Source of the DNA: Acidovorax sp. sif1233
Lineage (GTDB): Bacteria > Pseudomonadota > Gammaproteobacteria > Burkholderiales > Burkholderiaceae_C
Reading direction: 5' to 3'
Assembly: GCF_019218755.1 (NCBI RefSeq)
Contig: NZ_JAHUWZ010000006.1
Location: 248,001 to 312,000, forward strand
Length of the DNA stretch: 64,000 bases
Position numbers and translations under genes: made by a program. This document shows, one piece after another, positions 8,815-16,531 of the stretch. The notes beneath the pieces are model-generated. The model was not told the origin of the DNA and ran no database searches. It saw only the letters and a program-made list of their open reading frames with translations. Position 1 is the first letter of the stretch. Every line of letters begins with the position of its first letter.

Positions 8815-9686
8815 AGCAGCACCTCGCCCGACACGCAGGTGACCGAACTGCCGCCCACCCAGATCGTGTCGCCGTCCTGCTCCACATAGACGCGCCCGGC
8901 GCGGCTCAGGCAGGTGCCCTGACTGGCCACGTATTTTGTGGGGGCCAGTCCCGCGCCGATGAGCCACTGGGCCAGCGCGGCGTTCAGGCTGCCGGTGACG
9001 GGGTCTTCGGCCAGGCCGTTGTTGCCGGGGAAAAAGGCGCGCACTTCAAAGGCGATGCCTTCGGCGTCGGTGCTGCCGATGACACCGACCTTTCCGCGCG
9101 GTCCGACCACACCCACATCCAGCTGGCCCAGGATGCTGGCGTCGGGCTTGAGCGCCAGCACCTGTTCGCTGCTGCGCAGCATCACACCGCGCCAGTTGGG
9201 GCCGTTGTCGCACCAGGCGTGGTGCAGGATGTCGCTGCGGTCCACCCCCAGACCCCGGGCAATCAAGGTCACGTCGTCTTCCGCCAGCGGGCCACTTTTG
9301 ATCAACGCAGGCGCGGCAAAAGCCAGGCGGTCGCCGTCCTGGCGCAGCGCGACCAGGCCCACGCCGCATTCCTGCACCACCTTGCCGGCCACCTGGGGCT
9401 GGCCCCCGGCCTGCAGCCAGGCGTGGCAGCTGCCCAGCGTGGGGTGGCCGGCAAAGGGCAGTTCGCGCCCGGGGCAGAAGATACGCACGCGGTAGTCGGC
9501 ACCGGCGGCGCGGCCTTGCGAGGTGGGTGGGAGCAAGAAGGTGGCTTCTGACAGGTTGGTCCAGTTCGTGAACTCCTGCATGGCTTCGGTGGACAGGCCC
9601 GTGCCGTCCAGCACCACGGCCAGTGGGTTGCCCCGGTAGGCCTGGGCGGTGAAAACATCGACTTGTTTGAAGGGGCGTTGTTGCAT
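8811..9686 (-). CDS. PhzF-family isomerase/epimerase, copy 1
   Basis: 291 residues. It begins MQQRPFKQVDVFTA and contains YRGNPLAVVLD, NLSEATFLLPP (carrying the catalytic glutamate position of PhzF), LPFAGHPTLG and EDPVTGSLNAAL, the standard PhzF-like signatures. PhzF proteins are diaminopimelate-epimerase-fold isomerases; only a few make phenazines, and no other phz genes are here, so the substrate is unknown. It lies downstream of a closely similar paralogue, with a 178-bp gap in which no other gene is seen. Confidence 0.88.
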   Translation of the reverse strand: MQQRPFKQVDVFTAQAYRGNPLAVVLDGTGLSTEAMQEFTNWTNLSEATFLLPPTSQGRAAGADYRVRIFCPGRELPFAGHPTLGSCHAWLQAGGQPQVAGKVVQECGVGLVALRQDGDRLAFAAPALIKSGPLAEDDVTLIARGLGVDRSDILHHAWCDNGPNWRGVMLRSSEQVLALKPDASILGQLDVGVVGPRGKVGVIGSTDAEGIAFEVRAFFPGNNGLAEDPVTGSLNAALAQWLIGAGLAPTKYVASQGTCLSRAGRVYVEQDGDTIWVGGSSVTCVSGEVLL

Positions 9687-9864
9687 GGTGGTCAGGGTCC
9701 TTGAAGCAAAAAAGCGGTGAAACGGGCGGTGGATCGGTCGAGCTGGGCACGCCGGGGGCTGACCGGGGGTCTGGAGTTCTTGGGCTTGTGTTCGGTGGGC
9801 ACCTGGGAGGAAGGAGTCCGCCGGGGTGGGGGTCAGCCGCTGGGGCGCGGGGTTTTGGACCAGC

Positions 9865-10728
9865 TCATAGCAGCACCGAGCCTTCAATGCAGGTGACGGC
9901 GCGCCCGCCCACCCAGAGCTGGTGGTCGTCGTCCTGGCGGATGTGCACGCGGCCCGCACGGCCCAGGCACTCGCCCTGGGCCACCAGGTAGCTGCGCGGG
10001 GCCAGGCCGTCGGCGATCAGCCATTCGGCGAGGCTGGCATTGAGGGTGCCGGTGACCGGGTCTTCCGGGTTGCCCATGGGCGCGGCAAACGCGCGCACCA
10101 CCACGCCGGGCCGGCTGGTGTCGCTGGCGGCGGGGCCCACATGGATCACGCCCACGTCCTGGCCCAGGTCCTTCAGGCGCGCATGGTCGGGCTTGAGGCC
10201 CAGCACGGTGTCCGCGCTGTCGAGCAGCAGGCCCAGCCACACGGGGCCGTTGTCCAGCAGCTGCGCGCCCTGGATCTGCTGGGGGCGCACGCCGAGCGCG
10301 CTGGCGATCAGCGGCACCAGCGCGGGGCTGGGCGCGCTGCGCTGGAGGGGCGGTGCGGCAAAGGCCAGGGTGTCCTTTGCCTGCGCGATGCGCACCAGGC
10401 CCAGCGCGCACTCCTGGATCGCCAGGCCGCTCTGGCGCGGCGTGTTGCCCGCCTGCAGCCAGGCGTGGCAGGTGCCCAGCGTGGGGTGTCCGGCAAAGGG
10501 CAGCTCGCCATTGGGGCTGAAGATGCGCAGGCGGTAGTCGGCGCCCGCAGCGCGCCCGGCCTCGGTGGGGGGCAGCAGGAAGGTGGTTTCCGACAGGTTG
10601 GTCCAGGCCGCGAAGCGGCGCATGTCGCTGTCGTCCAGGCCGTCGGCATCCAGCACCACCGCGACCGGGTTGCCGTAGCCGGGCCGGTCGCTGAAGACGT
10701 CGATCTGCTTGAAGGGGCGCTGGTGCAT
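9865..10728 (-). CDS. PhzF-family isomerase/epimerase, copy 2
   Basis: 287 residues, clearly a tandem paralogue of the gene after it: both start with M-x-QRPFKQ-x-DVF and share NLSE-x-TFLLPP, FAGHPTLG and EDPVTG. The two differ in many positions along their length, so the duplication is old. It follows the GST gene by 8 bp. The cytosolic isomerase fold is established for the family; the substrate is not known. Confidence 0.88.
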   Translation of the reverse strand: MHQRPFKQIDVFSDRPGYGNPVAVVLDADGLDDSDMRRFAAWTNLSETTFLLPPTEAGRAAGADYRLRIFSPNGELPFAGHPTLGTCHAWLQAGNTPRQSGLAIQECALGLVRIAQAKDTLAFAAPPLQRSAPSPALVPLIASALGVRPQQIQGAQLLDNGPVWLGLLLDSADTVLGLKPDHARLKDLGQDVGVIHVGPAASDTSRPGVVVRAFAAPMGNPEDPVTGTLNASLAEWLIADGLAPRSYLVAQGECLGRAGRVHIRQDDDHQLWVGGRAVTCIEGSVLL

Positions 10729-10736
10729 GGTGAGGT

Positions 10737-11363
10737 TCAGGAGAGAGGCTGGTCCAATACGCCCCGAGCGCCGGGGCGGGTGCTGACCGTGTTGTACCAC
10801 CGCTCCAGGTGCGGCCGCGCGATGCGGTCCTGCGGCAGGCCCCACCAGCGGTGGATCTCGCAGCCCACGGGAATGTCGGCCATGGTGAACCGGTCTCCCG
10901 CCATGAAGGGCTGGCGTGCCAGGTGCGCATCCAGCATCGCCACCAGGGGCTCGGTGGCCGCCACCGACGCGGCAATCAGCGCATCGCTGCGCTGCGCGGC
11001 CGGCGTGCGTATCCACTGGATGAAGGCATCGCGCCCGGCCGGGTTCAGCGTGGTCTGCTGCCAGTCCATCCACTGCTCGGCCACGAAGCGCTCGCGCAAC
11101 GCATCGGGGTACAGCTCGCCCATGGAATGCCGGGCACACAGGTAGCGCACGATGGGGTTGGACTCCCACAGCACGGCGCCCGTGTCGTCATCCTCGATCA
11201 GCGGGACGAGGCCGTTGGGGTTGAGCCCGAGGTAGCGGGCCTCGCGCACGATGCCGAACTGCCCCCCCGCATCGGTGCGCTGCAGCGTGATGCCCAGCTC
11301 CTGCGCCGCCCACACCACCTTGCGCACGTTGATGGACGAGAGCCGTCCCCAGAGCCTCAGCAT
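10737..11363 (-). CDS. Glutathione S-transferase family protein
   Basis: 208 residues. The N-terminal thioredoxin-like domain reads LRLWGRLSSINVRKVVW, with the conserved serine for glutathione activation around S9-S10, and the glutathione-binding motif follows in NGLVPLIEDD and LWESNPIVRYL. The C-terminal helical domain contains FTMADIPVG, the usual N-capping/hydrophobic motif. It is part of the minus-strand run, 8 bp before phzF copy 2. A perfect 11-bp palindrome (GTTGAATCAAC, 11364-11374) lies directly upstream of the ATG; its meaning is unclear. Confidence 0.88.
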   Translation of the reverse strand: MLRLWGRLSSINVRKVVWAAQELGITLQRTDAGGQFGIVREARYLGLNPNGLVPLIEDDDTGAVLWESNPIVRYLCARHSMGELYPDALRERFVAEQWMDWQQTTLNPAGRDAFIQWIRTPAAQRSDALIAASVAATEPLVAMLDAHLARQPFMAGDRFTMADIPVGCEIHRWWGLPQDRIARPHLERWYNTVSTRPGARGVLDQPLS

Positions 11364-11459
11364 GTTGAATCAACTTTCATGGTGCGTTGCGCGGCCCGTG
11401 ACGCAGCAGGAAGCGGGCGCGGCCCAGGCGAGGTGGCCGCGCTGCGCCACAGGGGTTGT

Positions 11460-12662
11460 TCACTTGCTATCGCGGATCGCGGCGGCCAGCGCGGCGATGC
11501 CCGTGGCGATCTGCTCCACCGTGGACGTGACGAACGACAGGCGCAGCGTGCGCGGGTCGGCGTTGTCGGCATAGAAGGCCGCGCCGGGCACGAAGGCCAC
11601 ATTGCGCTCCACCGCCTTGGGCAGCAGCTCGATGGCGCTCATGCCCTCGGGCAGGCGCACCCACAGGAACATGCCGCCGTCGGGGCGGTTCCATTGCACG
11701 GACAGGCCCTGCATCTCCTTGTCGAGCGCGGCCAGCATGGCCTCGCACTGCTGCTTGTACAGCGCGCGGATGGTGGGCACGTGGCGGTCCAGGAAGTTGC
11801 CCTTCATCACCTCGGCCACCAGGCGCTGGTTGTAGCCGGGCGTGTGCAGGTCGGCCGCCTGCTTGGCCTGCAGCAGCTTGGGGTACACGGCCTTGGGCGC
11901 CACGACGAAACCCAGGCGCAGGCCGGGGGCCAGCACCTTGGAGAACGAGCCCATGTAGATGCAGCCCTCGGGGTTGCGCGCCGTGAGCGGTGCGGGTGGC
12001 GGCGTGTCGAACCACAGGTCGCCGTAGGGGTTGTCCTCCACCAGCGGCAGGTTCAGTTCGGCGGCGGCCTGCACCAGGGCGGCTCGGCGGGCTTCGCTCA
12101 TGGTGCGGCCCGTCGGGTTCTGGAAGTTGGGCAGCACGTACAGGAAGCGCGCCTTGCCGGCGCCCGTGCCCACCTTGGCCTTCAGGTCGTCAATCAGAAC
12201 GCCTTCATCGTCGCTGGCCACGGACACCACGGCGGGCTCCATGGGTGTGAAGGCCTGCAGCGCGCCCAGGTAGGTGGGTGTTTCCACCAGCACGCGGCTG
12301 TCCGTGTCGATCAGCACCTTGGCGATCAGGTCCAGCGCCTGCTGCGAGCCGGTGGTGATCAGCACCTGGTCGGCGTCCACGTCCCAGGGCAGGAAGTCGG
12401 CGATGGCCTGGCGCAGCGGGGCGAAGCCTTCGCTGGCGGCGTACTGCAGCGCGGCCGGGCCGTCGTTGGCCAGCACGGCGGCGGAGGCTTCGGCAAAGGC
12501 CGAGACCGGGAAGGTCCTGGGCGAGGGCAGTCCGCCGGCCAGGCTGATGATGCCGGGCTTTTCGGTGACCTTGAGGATTTCGCGGATGACCGAAGGGTTC
12601 ATGCGCTCGGCGCGGCGCGCCAGGGTCCAGGTGCTGGTCTGTGGAAGGTCGTTCAGTTTCAC
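11460..12662 (-). CDS. PLP-dependent aminotransferase (class I/II, LysN/MocR-type fold)
   Basis: 400 residues from a GTG at 12662, which is preceded at proper spacing by AGGAG; the longer frame to 12809 has no such site. The catalytic fold is shown by GGLPSPRTFP, VLITTGSQQALDLI, NFQNPTGRTMS and the PLP lysine in GSFSKVLAPGLRLGF. It resembles 2-aminoadipate or branched/aromatic amino-acid transaminases that lack the GntR domain. Substrate is unassigned. It sits in the middle of the run with export proteins on both sides, suggesting amino-acid turnover. Confidence 0.85.
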   Translation of the reverse strand: MKLNDLPQTSTWTLARRAERMNPSVIREILKVTEKPGIISLAGGLPSPRTFPVSAFAEASAAVLANDGPAALQYAASEGFAPLRQAIADFLPWDVDADQVLITTGSQQALDLIAKVLIDTDSRVLVETPTYLGALQAFTPMEPAVVSVASDDEGVLIDDLKAKVGTGAGKARFLYVLPNFQNPTGRTMSEARRAALVQAAAELNLPLVEDNPYGDLWFDTPPPAPLTARNPEGCIYMGSFSKVLAPGLRLGFVVAPKAVYPKLLQAKQAADLHTPGYNQRLVAEVMKGNFLDRHVPTIRALYKQQCEAMLAALDKEMQGLSVQWNRPDGGMFLWVRLPEGMSAIELLPKAVERNVAFVPGAAFYADNADPRTLRLSFVTSTVEQIATGIAALAAAIRDSK

Positions 12663-12750
12663 TCTCGTCTCCTGCGGGCAGTCCCCAAGGACCGCCCCTG
12701 TTGCAAAGTCGTCAAAAAATCGGATGCGGCGCGCCGGGCCGGGCACTGCG

Positions 12751-13080
12751 TCAGTCCACGATGAACAGTGTGGCGCCCTGTGGCGACGTGGATCGATGGG
12801 GTTCCGCATTGTCGGCCACCTGGTAGCTCATGCCCGGCGCCAGGGTGAACTGGCGGCCGTCGGCCAGCTCGGTGTGCAATTCTCCGCTCAGGCACAGCAG
12901 CACGTGGCCTTTGACGCACCAGTGGTCCGACACATACCCTGGCGTGTACTCCACCATGCGCACGCGCACATCGCCAAACTGCTGCGTGCGCCAGAAGACC
13001 TGGCCGGCCTGCGCGCTTTTTTCCTCGCGGGGAATGCCAGACCAGTCGGTGGTGGCAAACGGGATGTCGTGTAGCTGCAT
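12751..13080 (-). CDS. Small cupin-fold protein (DHW-C motif)
   Basis: 109 residues, single cupin domain. It begins MQLHDIPFATTDW and contains VSDHWCVKGHVLLCLSGEL, the histidine-rich cupin strand of the family annotated for its DHCW motif, and LAPGMSYQVAD. Metal binding is likely; a catalytic role is not known. A GGAG site precedes the ATG. The stop of a 25-codon upstream reading frame falls inside that site, so its translation may be coupled to the gene before it. Confidence 0.8.
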   Translation of the reverse strand: MQLHDIPFATTDWSGIPREEKSAQAGQVFWRTQQFGDVRVRMVEYTPGYVSDHWCVKGHVLLCLSGELHTELADGRQFTLAPGMSYQVADNAEPHRSTSPQGATLFIVD

Positions 13081-13087
13081 TTTCTCC

Positions 13088-13165
13088 TCAGTCCTTCAGG
13101 GAAGCCATGGCGTTGATCTCGGCCGCGCCCCGGGGGCGCAGGCGCTGCGCAGGGCCCGCCTTCAT
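13088..13165 (-). CDS. Possible 25-residue coupling ORF between eamA-like gene and cupin gene
   Basis: An ATG overlaps the EamA-family stop codon (ATGA), opening a 25-codon frame (MKAGPAQRLRP...) that ends in TGA at 13088, within the ribosome binding site of the cupin gene. The arrangement would carry terminating ribosomes from one gene to the next. It could instead be chance, since the gap is only 81 bp. No homologue is recognised. Confidence 0.3.
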   Translation of the reverse strand: MKAGPAQRLRPRGAAEINAMASLKD

Positions 13166-14076
13166 GCGGGGGCTCCTTGCCGGACGGGCATCCTCTTGCC
13201 CATGAACACCGTGGCGATCACCGCCAGGCCGAAGCCCAGGGTGGCCGCGTCCAGGCGCTCGCCCAGCAGCGGCACGGCGAAGAGCAGGCTCAGGAAGGGC
13301 TGGATGAGCTGCAGCTGGCTCACGCGCACGGCACCCAGCGCGAGGGCCCGGTACCAGGCAAAAAAGCCGATCCACATCGAGAACAGGGCCACGTAGACGA
13401 AGCCCAGCCAGCTCATGCCGCCGATGGAAGAGGGCACGGCGGGCGCGAACCACCAGGCCACCGGGATGGTCAGCGGAAGGCTGCACACGAGCACCCAGCA
13501 GATCACCTGCTCGGCGCCTAGGCGCGGCGTGAGCCGTGCCCCGCCGATGTAGCCGAAAGCGCCCGTGGTCATTGCAATGAGGAGATAGATGTTGGCCGCG
13601 CCCAGGTACAGCCCCCCTGCACGCCACACCATGAAGCCCAGCACCAGGCCGCTGCCCAGTACCGCGCACGCCCAGAACCCCGCGGAGGGCCGCTGGCGGA
13701 ACCACAGCGCGCCGAGCACGGCGGTGGACAGGGGCAGCAGCGCCGTGACCACCGCGCCGTGGGTGCTGGGCACGTGGCGCAGCGCCAGCGCGAGGAAGAG
13801 CGGAAACCCCACGATCACGCCAAAGGCCGTGATGGCGAGCAGCGGCCACTCCGTGCGGCGCGGCACGTTGAGCCGCCCGCGGCCGTGCTGCCATGCCAGG
13901 TAGGCCACGGACAGGAGCCCGGCCACCGCCGCGCGGCCGAAGGTGACGAACCAGGGCGAAAGCTGGGGGGCGTCCACGGGGCCCACCGCCAGGCGGGTCA
14001 TCGGCAGGGTGGCGGCAAACAAGGTGACGCCCACCAGGCCCCAGACCAGCGCTTCGCGTTCCTGTGCGCGGTTCAT
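13162..14076 (-). CDS. EamA/DMT-family transporter
   Basis: 304 residues with about ten hydrophobic helices and two EamA repeats, for example FVTFGRAAVAGLLSVAYLAW and ALFSMWIGFFAWYRALALG followed by QLIQPFLSLLFAVPLLGE, the classic end of the second repeat. Inner-membrane drug/metabolite exporter; substrate unknown. Its ATG overlaps the TGA of the upstream LysE gene (ATGA), so the two exporters are translationally coupled at the head of the run divergent from the MocR regulator. Confidence 0.9.
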   Translation of the reverse strand: MNRAQEREALVWGLVGVTLFAATLPMTRLAVGPVDAPQLSPWFVTFGRAAVAGLLSVAYLAWQHGRGRLNVPRRTEWPLLAITAFGVIVGFPLFLALALRHVPSTHGAVVTALLPLSTAVLGALWFRQRPSAGFWACAVLGSGLVLGFMVWRAGGLYLGAANIYLLIAMTTGAFGYIGGARLTPRLGAEQVICWVLVCSLPLTIPVAWWFAPAVPSSIGGMSWLGFVYVALFSMWIGFFAWYRALALGAVRVSQLQLIQPFLSLLFAVPLLGERLDAATLGFGLAVIATVFMGKRMPVRQGAPA

Positions 14077-14687
14077 AGGGTGAGCATCCACACGGCCGTG
14101 GCCACCAGCACCAGGGCCAGCGCGCGGTTGAACCAGAGCAGGCGGCTGCCCTGCGCCAGCCACTGGCGCAGCAGCGAGCCGACCAGCGCATAGACGAAAT
14201 TGCTCGTGAACGCGAACACCATCATCACGGCGCAGATGATCGCCAGGCGCTCGCCGGGGTTGGCCGCCGGCTGCCCGGCCGCATTCACCACCCAGCCCGC
14301 GCTGAGCGTGAGCGCCAGCATCCAGGCCTTGATGTTCACGAACTGCAGGCCCACGCCCTGCCAGAAGGTCACGGAGAGGCGGGTGCTGTCCAATTCGGCC
14401 AGCTGGCCTGCGCGGCTGAGCTTCCAGGCCAGCCAGAGCATGTAGGCCACGCCCAGCAGGGTCACCGCCCAGCGCAGGGCCGGCACGCCCGTGATCAGCG
14501 CGCCCAGGCCCAGGCCGCTGCCGAGCATCAGCAGCGTCCAGCCCGCCGGAACCGCCAGGCAAAAGCGCAGGGCGCGCCGCAGGCCCAGGTTGGCGGCCAG
14601 CGCAGTGGACAAGGTGGTGTTGGGCCCCGGCGAGAAACTCATCGCGGTGCAGAACAGCAGCAGGGCAGTCAGTTCGGGGGCGCTCAT
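14073..14687 (-). CDS. LysE-family exporter, promoter-proximal
   Basis: 204 residues, with SFSPGPNTTLSTALAANLG in the family position and about six hydrophobic helices. Predicted amino-acid or derivative exporter of the inner membrane. It is the first gene of the ten-gene minus-strand run and starts 148 bp from the divergent MocR-type regulator. Exporter genes next to MocR regulators are often controlled by them, so this is the most likely regulated target. Confidence 0.88.
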   Translation of the reverse strand: MSAPELTALLLFCTAMSFSPGPNTTLSTALAANLGLRRALRFCLAVPAGWTLLMLGSGLGLGALITGVPALRWAVTLLGVAYMLWLAWKLSRAGQLAELDSTRLSVTFWQGVGLQFVNIKAWMLALTLSAGWVVNAAGQPAANPGERLAIICAVMMVFAFTSNFVYALVGSLLRQWLAQGSRLLWFNRALALVLVATAVWMLTL

Positions 14688-14757
14688 GGTGCGGGGATAG
14701 GCGGGGCTCAGTGGGGGGAACTTGTCAACGCTGAGGCTTCAATGTAATCTTCCAGCC

Positions 14758-14825
14758 CAGTACACAACCAATACAGTTCAGCAGCGCAGTTCGTGATCTG
14801 TATTGGCCGCGATAACAGTACACAA
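14758..14825. promoter_or_regulatory. Candidate MocR operator: nested direct and inverted repeats
   Basis: Between the divergent LysE and MocR genes, CAGTACACAA occurs twice in direct orientation (14758-14767 and 14816-14825), enclosing a perfect inverted pair CCAATACAG / CTGTATTGG (14768-14776 and 14798-14806). MocR-type regulators are known to bind combinations of direct and inverted repeats at such divergent promoters. The second direct repeat overlaps the ribosome binding site of the regulator gene, which suggests autoregulation. Confidence 0.6.
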
Positions 14826-14835
14826 GGACACCGCC

Positions 14836-16323
14836 ATGCTGATGAAAACCTCCACCCAGTCGCTGACCGAGCAGCTGTCGGCGCGTTTTGGCGAGCGCAT
14901 CCGCAACCGGCTGCTGGCGCCGGGCGCGCGCCTGCCGTCGGTGCGGCAGTGCGCGCAGCAGCACGGCGTGAGCCCCTCCACCGTGGTGGCCGCCTATGAC
15001 CAGCTGCTGGCGCAGGGCCTGGTGGAGGCGCGCAAGAACCGGGGTTTCTTCGTGCGGGAGATGGCCACCGCGCTGCTGGAGCGGGCGCCGGAGGACGACG
15101 CGGCCGCGCAAGAGGTCGAGCGCGGCATGGGCAACTGGAGCACGGCGCACTGGTTCGCGGCCCGGGGCGCTGGGCGCGGCGCGGCGCGCGGGGCGCCGCC
15201 CGTCAATGCCACGGCGCTCATCCGCGGCATGTTCCACAAGGTGAGCGACAAGCCACAGCCCGGCATGGGCGTGTTTCCGCCCGACTGGCTGGAGTCCACC
15301 TTCATGCCAGCCGCCGTGCGCAAGGTGACCAACACGCGCGCGCTGCAGGACTTCTCGCTGCAATACGGCGAGCCGCTGGGCGACACGGGGCTGCGGCGGG
15401 TGCTGTCCAAGAAGCTGGCCACGCTCAGCGTGCACGCGGCGCCCGAGAACATCATCACCACCGTGGGCGCCACGCACGCGCTCGACATCGTGAGCCGCAC
15501 GCTGCTGCGCCCGGGCGACCCGGTGATGGTGGAGGAGCCGGGCTGGGCCGTGGAGTTCGCGCGCCTGGCCGCCCTGGGCATGCACATCCTGCCGGTGCCG
15601 CGCCGCGCCGACGGGCCCGACCTGGAGGTCATGGCGAAGTACTGCGAGGTGCACCAGCCCAAGCTCTACGTGAGCGTGAGCGTGTTCCACAACCCCACGG
15701 GCTACTGCCTGTCGCCCGGCAGCGCCCACCGCATCCTGCAGCTGGCCAACCAATACAACTTCCACGTGGTGGAGGACGACACCTACAGCCACATCGCGCC
15801 CGAGCATGCCACGCGGCTCACGGCGCTGGACGGGCTGCAGCGCACCATCTACGTGAGCGGCTTCGCCAAGATCCTCGCTCCCAACTGGCGCATCGGCTTC
15901 CTCGCAGCGCACCCCTCGCTGATCGAGCAGCTGCTGGACACCAAGCTGCTCGCGACCCTCACCACGCCCGCGCTGCTGGAGAAGGCGCTGGCGCTGTGCA
16001 TCGAGCAGGGCCAGCTGCGCCGCCACGCCGAGCGCATCCGCACGCGGCTCGACGCGGCACGCGCGCGCAGCGTGAAGCTGGCGCTCGGGGCCGGCTGCAC
16101 CTTCGCGGCCGAGCCCGTGGGACTGTTCGGCTGGGTGGAGACGGGCGTGGACACCGACGCGCTGGCGCAGCGCATGCTGGACGAGGGCTATCTGCTGGCG
16201 CCCGGGGCGCTGTTCCACGCCGAGCGCAAGCCCAGCACCCTCATGCGCATCAACTTCGCCACCACGCAGGAGGCGGCGTTCTGGAAGACTTTCGCGCGCG
16301 TGCGCGATGAGCAAGGGCGGTAG
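14836..16323 (+). CDS. MocR-family (GntR-aminotransferase) transcriptional regulator
   Basis: 495 residues from an ATG that follows AAGGA at good spacing; an ATG two codons further in is an alternative. Residues about 8-75 form a GntR-type winged helix (RLPSVRQCAQQHGVSPSTVV, then AAYDQLLAQGLVEARKNRG). The rest is a fold-type I aminotransferase domain with TTVGATHALDIV, FHNPTGYCLSPG and a PLP lysine in SGFAKILAPNWRIGF. MocR proteins use bound PLP or its adduct as an effector. It probably controls the divergent ten-gene run and itself. Confidence 0.9.
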   Translation: MLMKTSTQSLTEQLSARFGERIRNRLLAPGARLPSVRQCAQQHGVSPSTVVAAYDQLLAQGLVEARKNRGFFVREMATALLERAPEDDAAAQEVERGMGNWSTAHWFAARGAGRGAARGAPPVNATALIRGMFHKVSDKPQPGMGVFPPDWLESTFMPAAVRKVTNTRALQDFSLQYGEPLGDTGLRRVLSKKLATLSVHAAPENIITTVGATHALDIVSRTLLRPGDPVMVEEPGWAVEFARLAALGMHILPVPRRADGPDLEVMAKYCEVHQPKLYVSVSVFHNPTGYCLSPGSAHRILQLANQYNFHVVEDDTYSHIAPEHATRLTALDGLQRTIYVSGFAKILAPNWRIGFLAAHPSLIEQLLDTKLLATLTTPALLEKALALCIEQGQLRRHAERIRTRLDAARARSVKLALGAGCTFAAEPVGLFGWVETGVDTDALAQRMLDEGYLLAPGALFHAERKPSTLMRINFATTQEAAFWKTFARVRDEQGR

Positions 16324-16440
16324 GCAGTTACCGTTGGCTCCAAACCGGGGGTGCTCCCACTGGACGCGTCTTCATCGCGCCATCAGCGGCCCCCGCGCAC
16401 CTCACCCCAGCTGGCCGTTGCGCAGTGCGCGGCCCCGCCA

Positions 16441-16517
16441 GCGCCACCGTGGAGCCGGCTTTGCCGGGCCGCGGGTGGCGTCCCCCTGGGAGGGAAGACG
16501 CGCAGCGGCTCAGGGGG
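16441..16517 (-). repeat. Structured 3' repeat, family A copy 1
   Basis: Read on the minus strand it starts just after the stop of the HDOD gene with CCCCCTGAGCCGCTGCGCG and continues into a hairpin with stem CCGGC/GCCGG inside an outer stem near GCCACC/GGTGGC. Six relatives in the window have the same orientation and the same position relative to a minus-strand stop codon. Confidence 0.8.
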
Positions 16518-16531
16518 CTTCCGTGGGAGGC

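Noticed and set aside
8811-10728. Phenazine biosynthesis operon suggested by two PhzF proteins
   Set aside because: No other phz genes are present; PhzF-family proteins are widespread isomerases.
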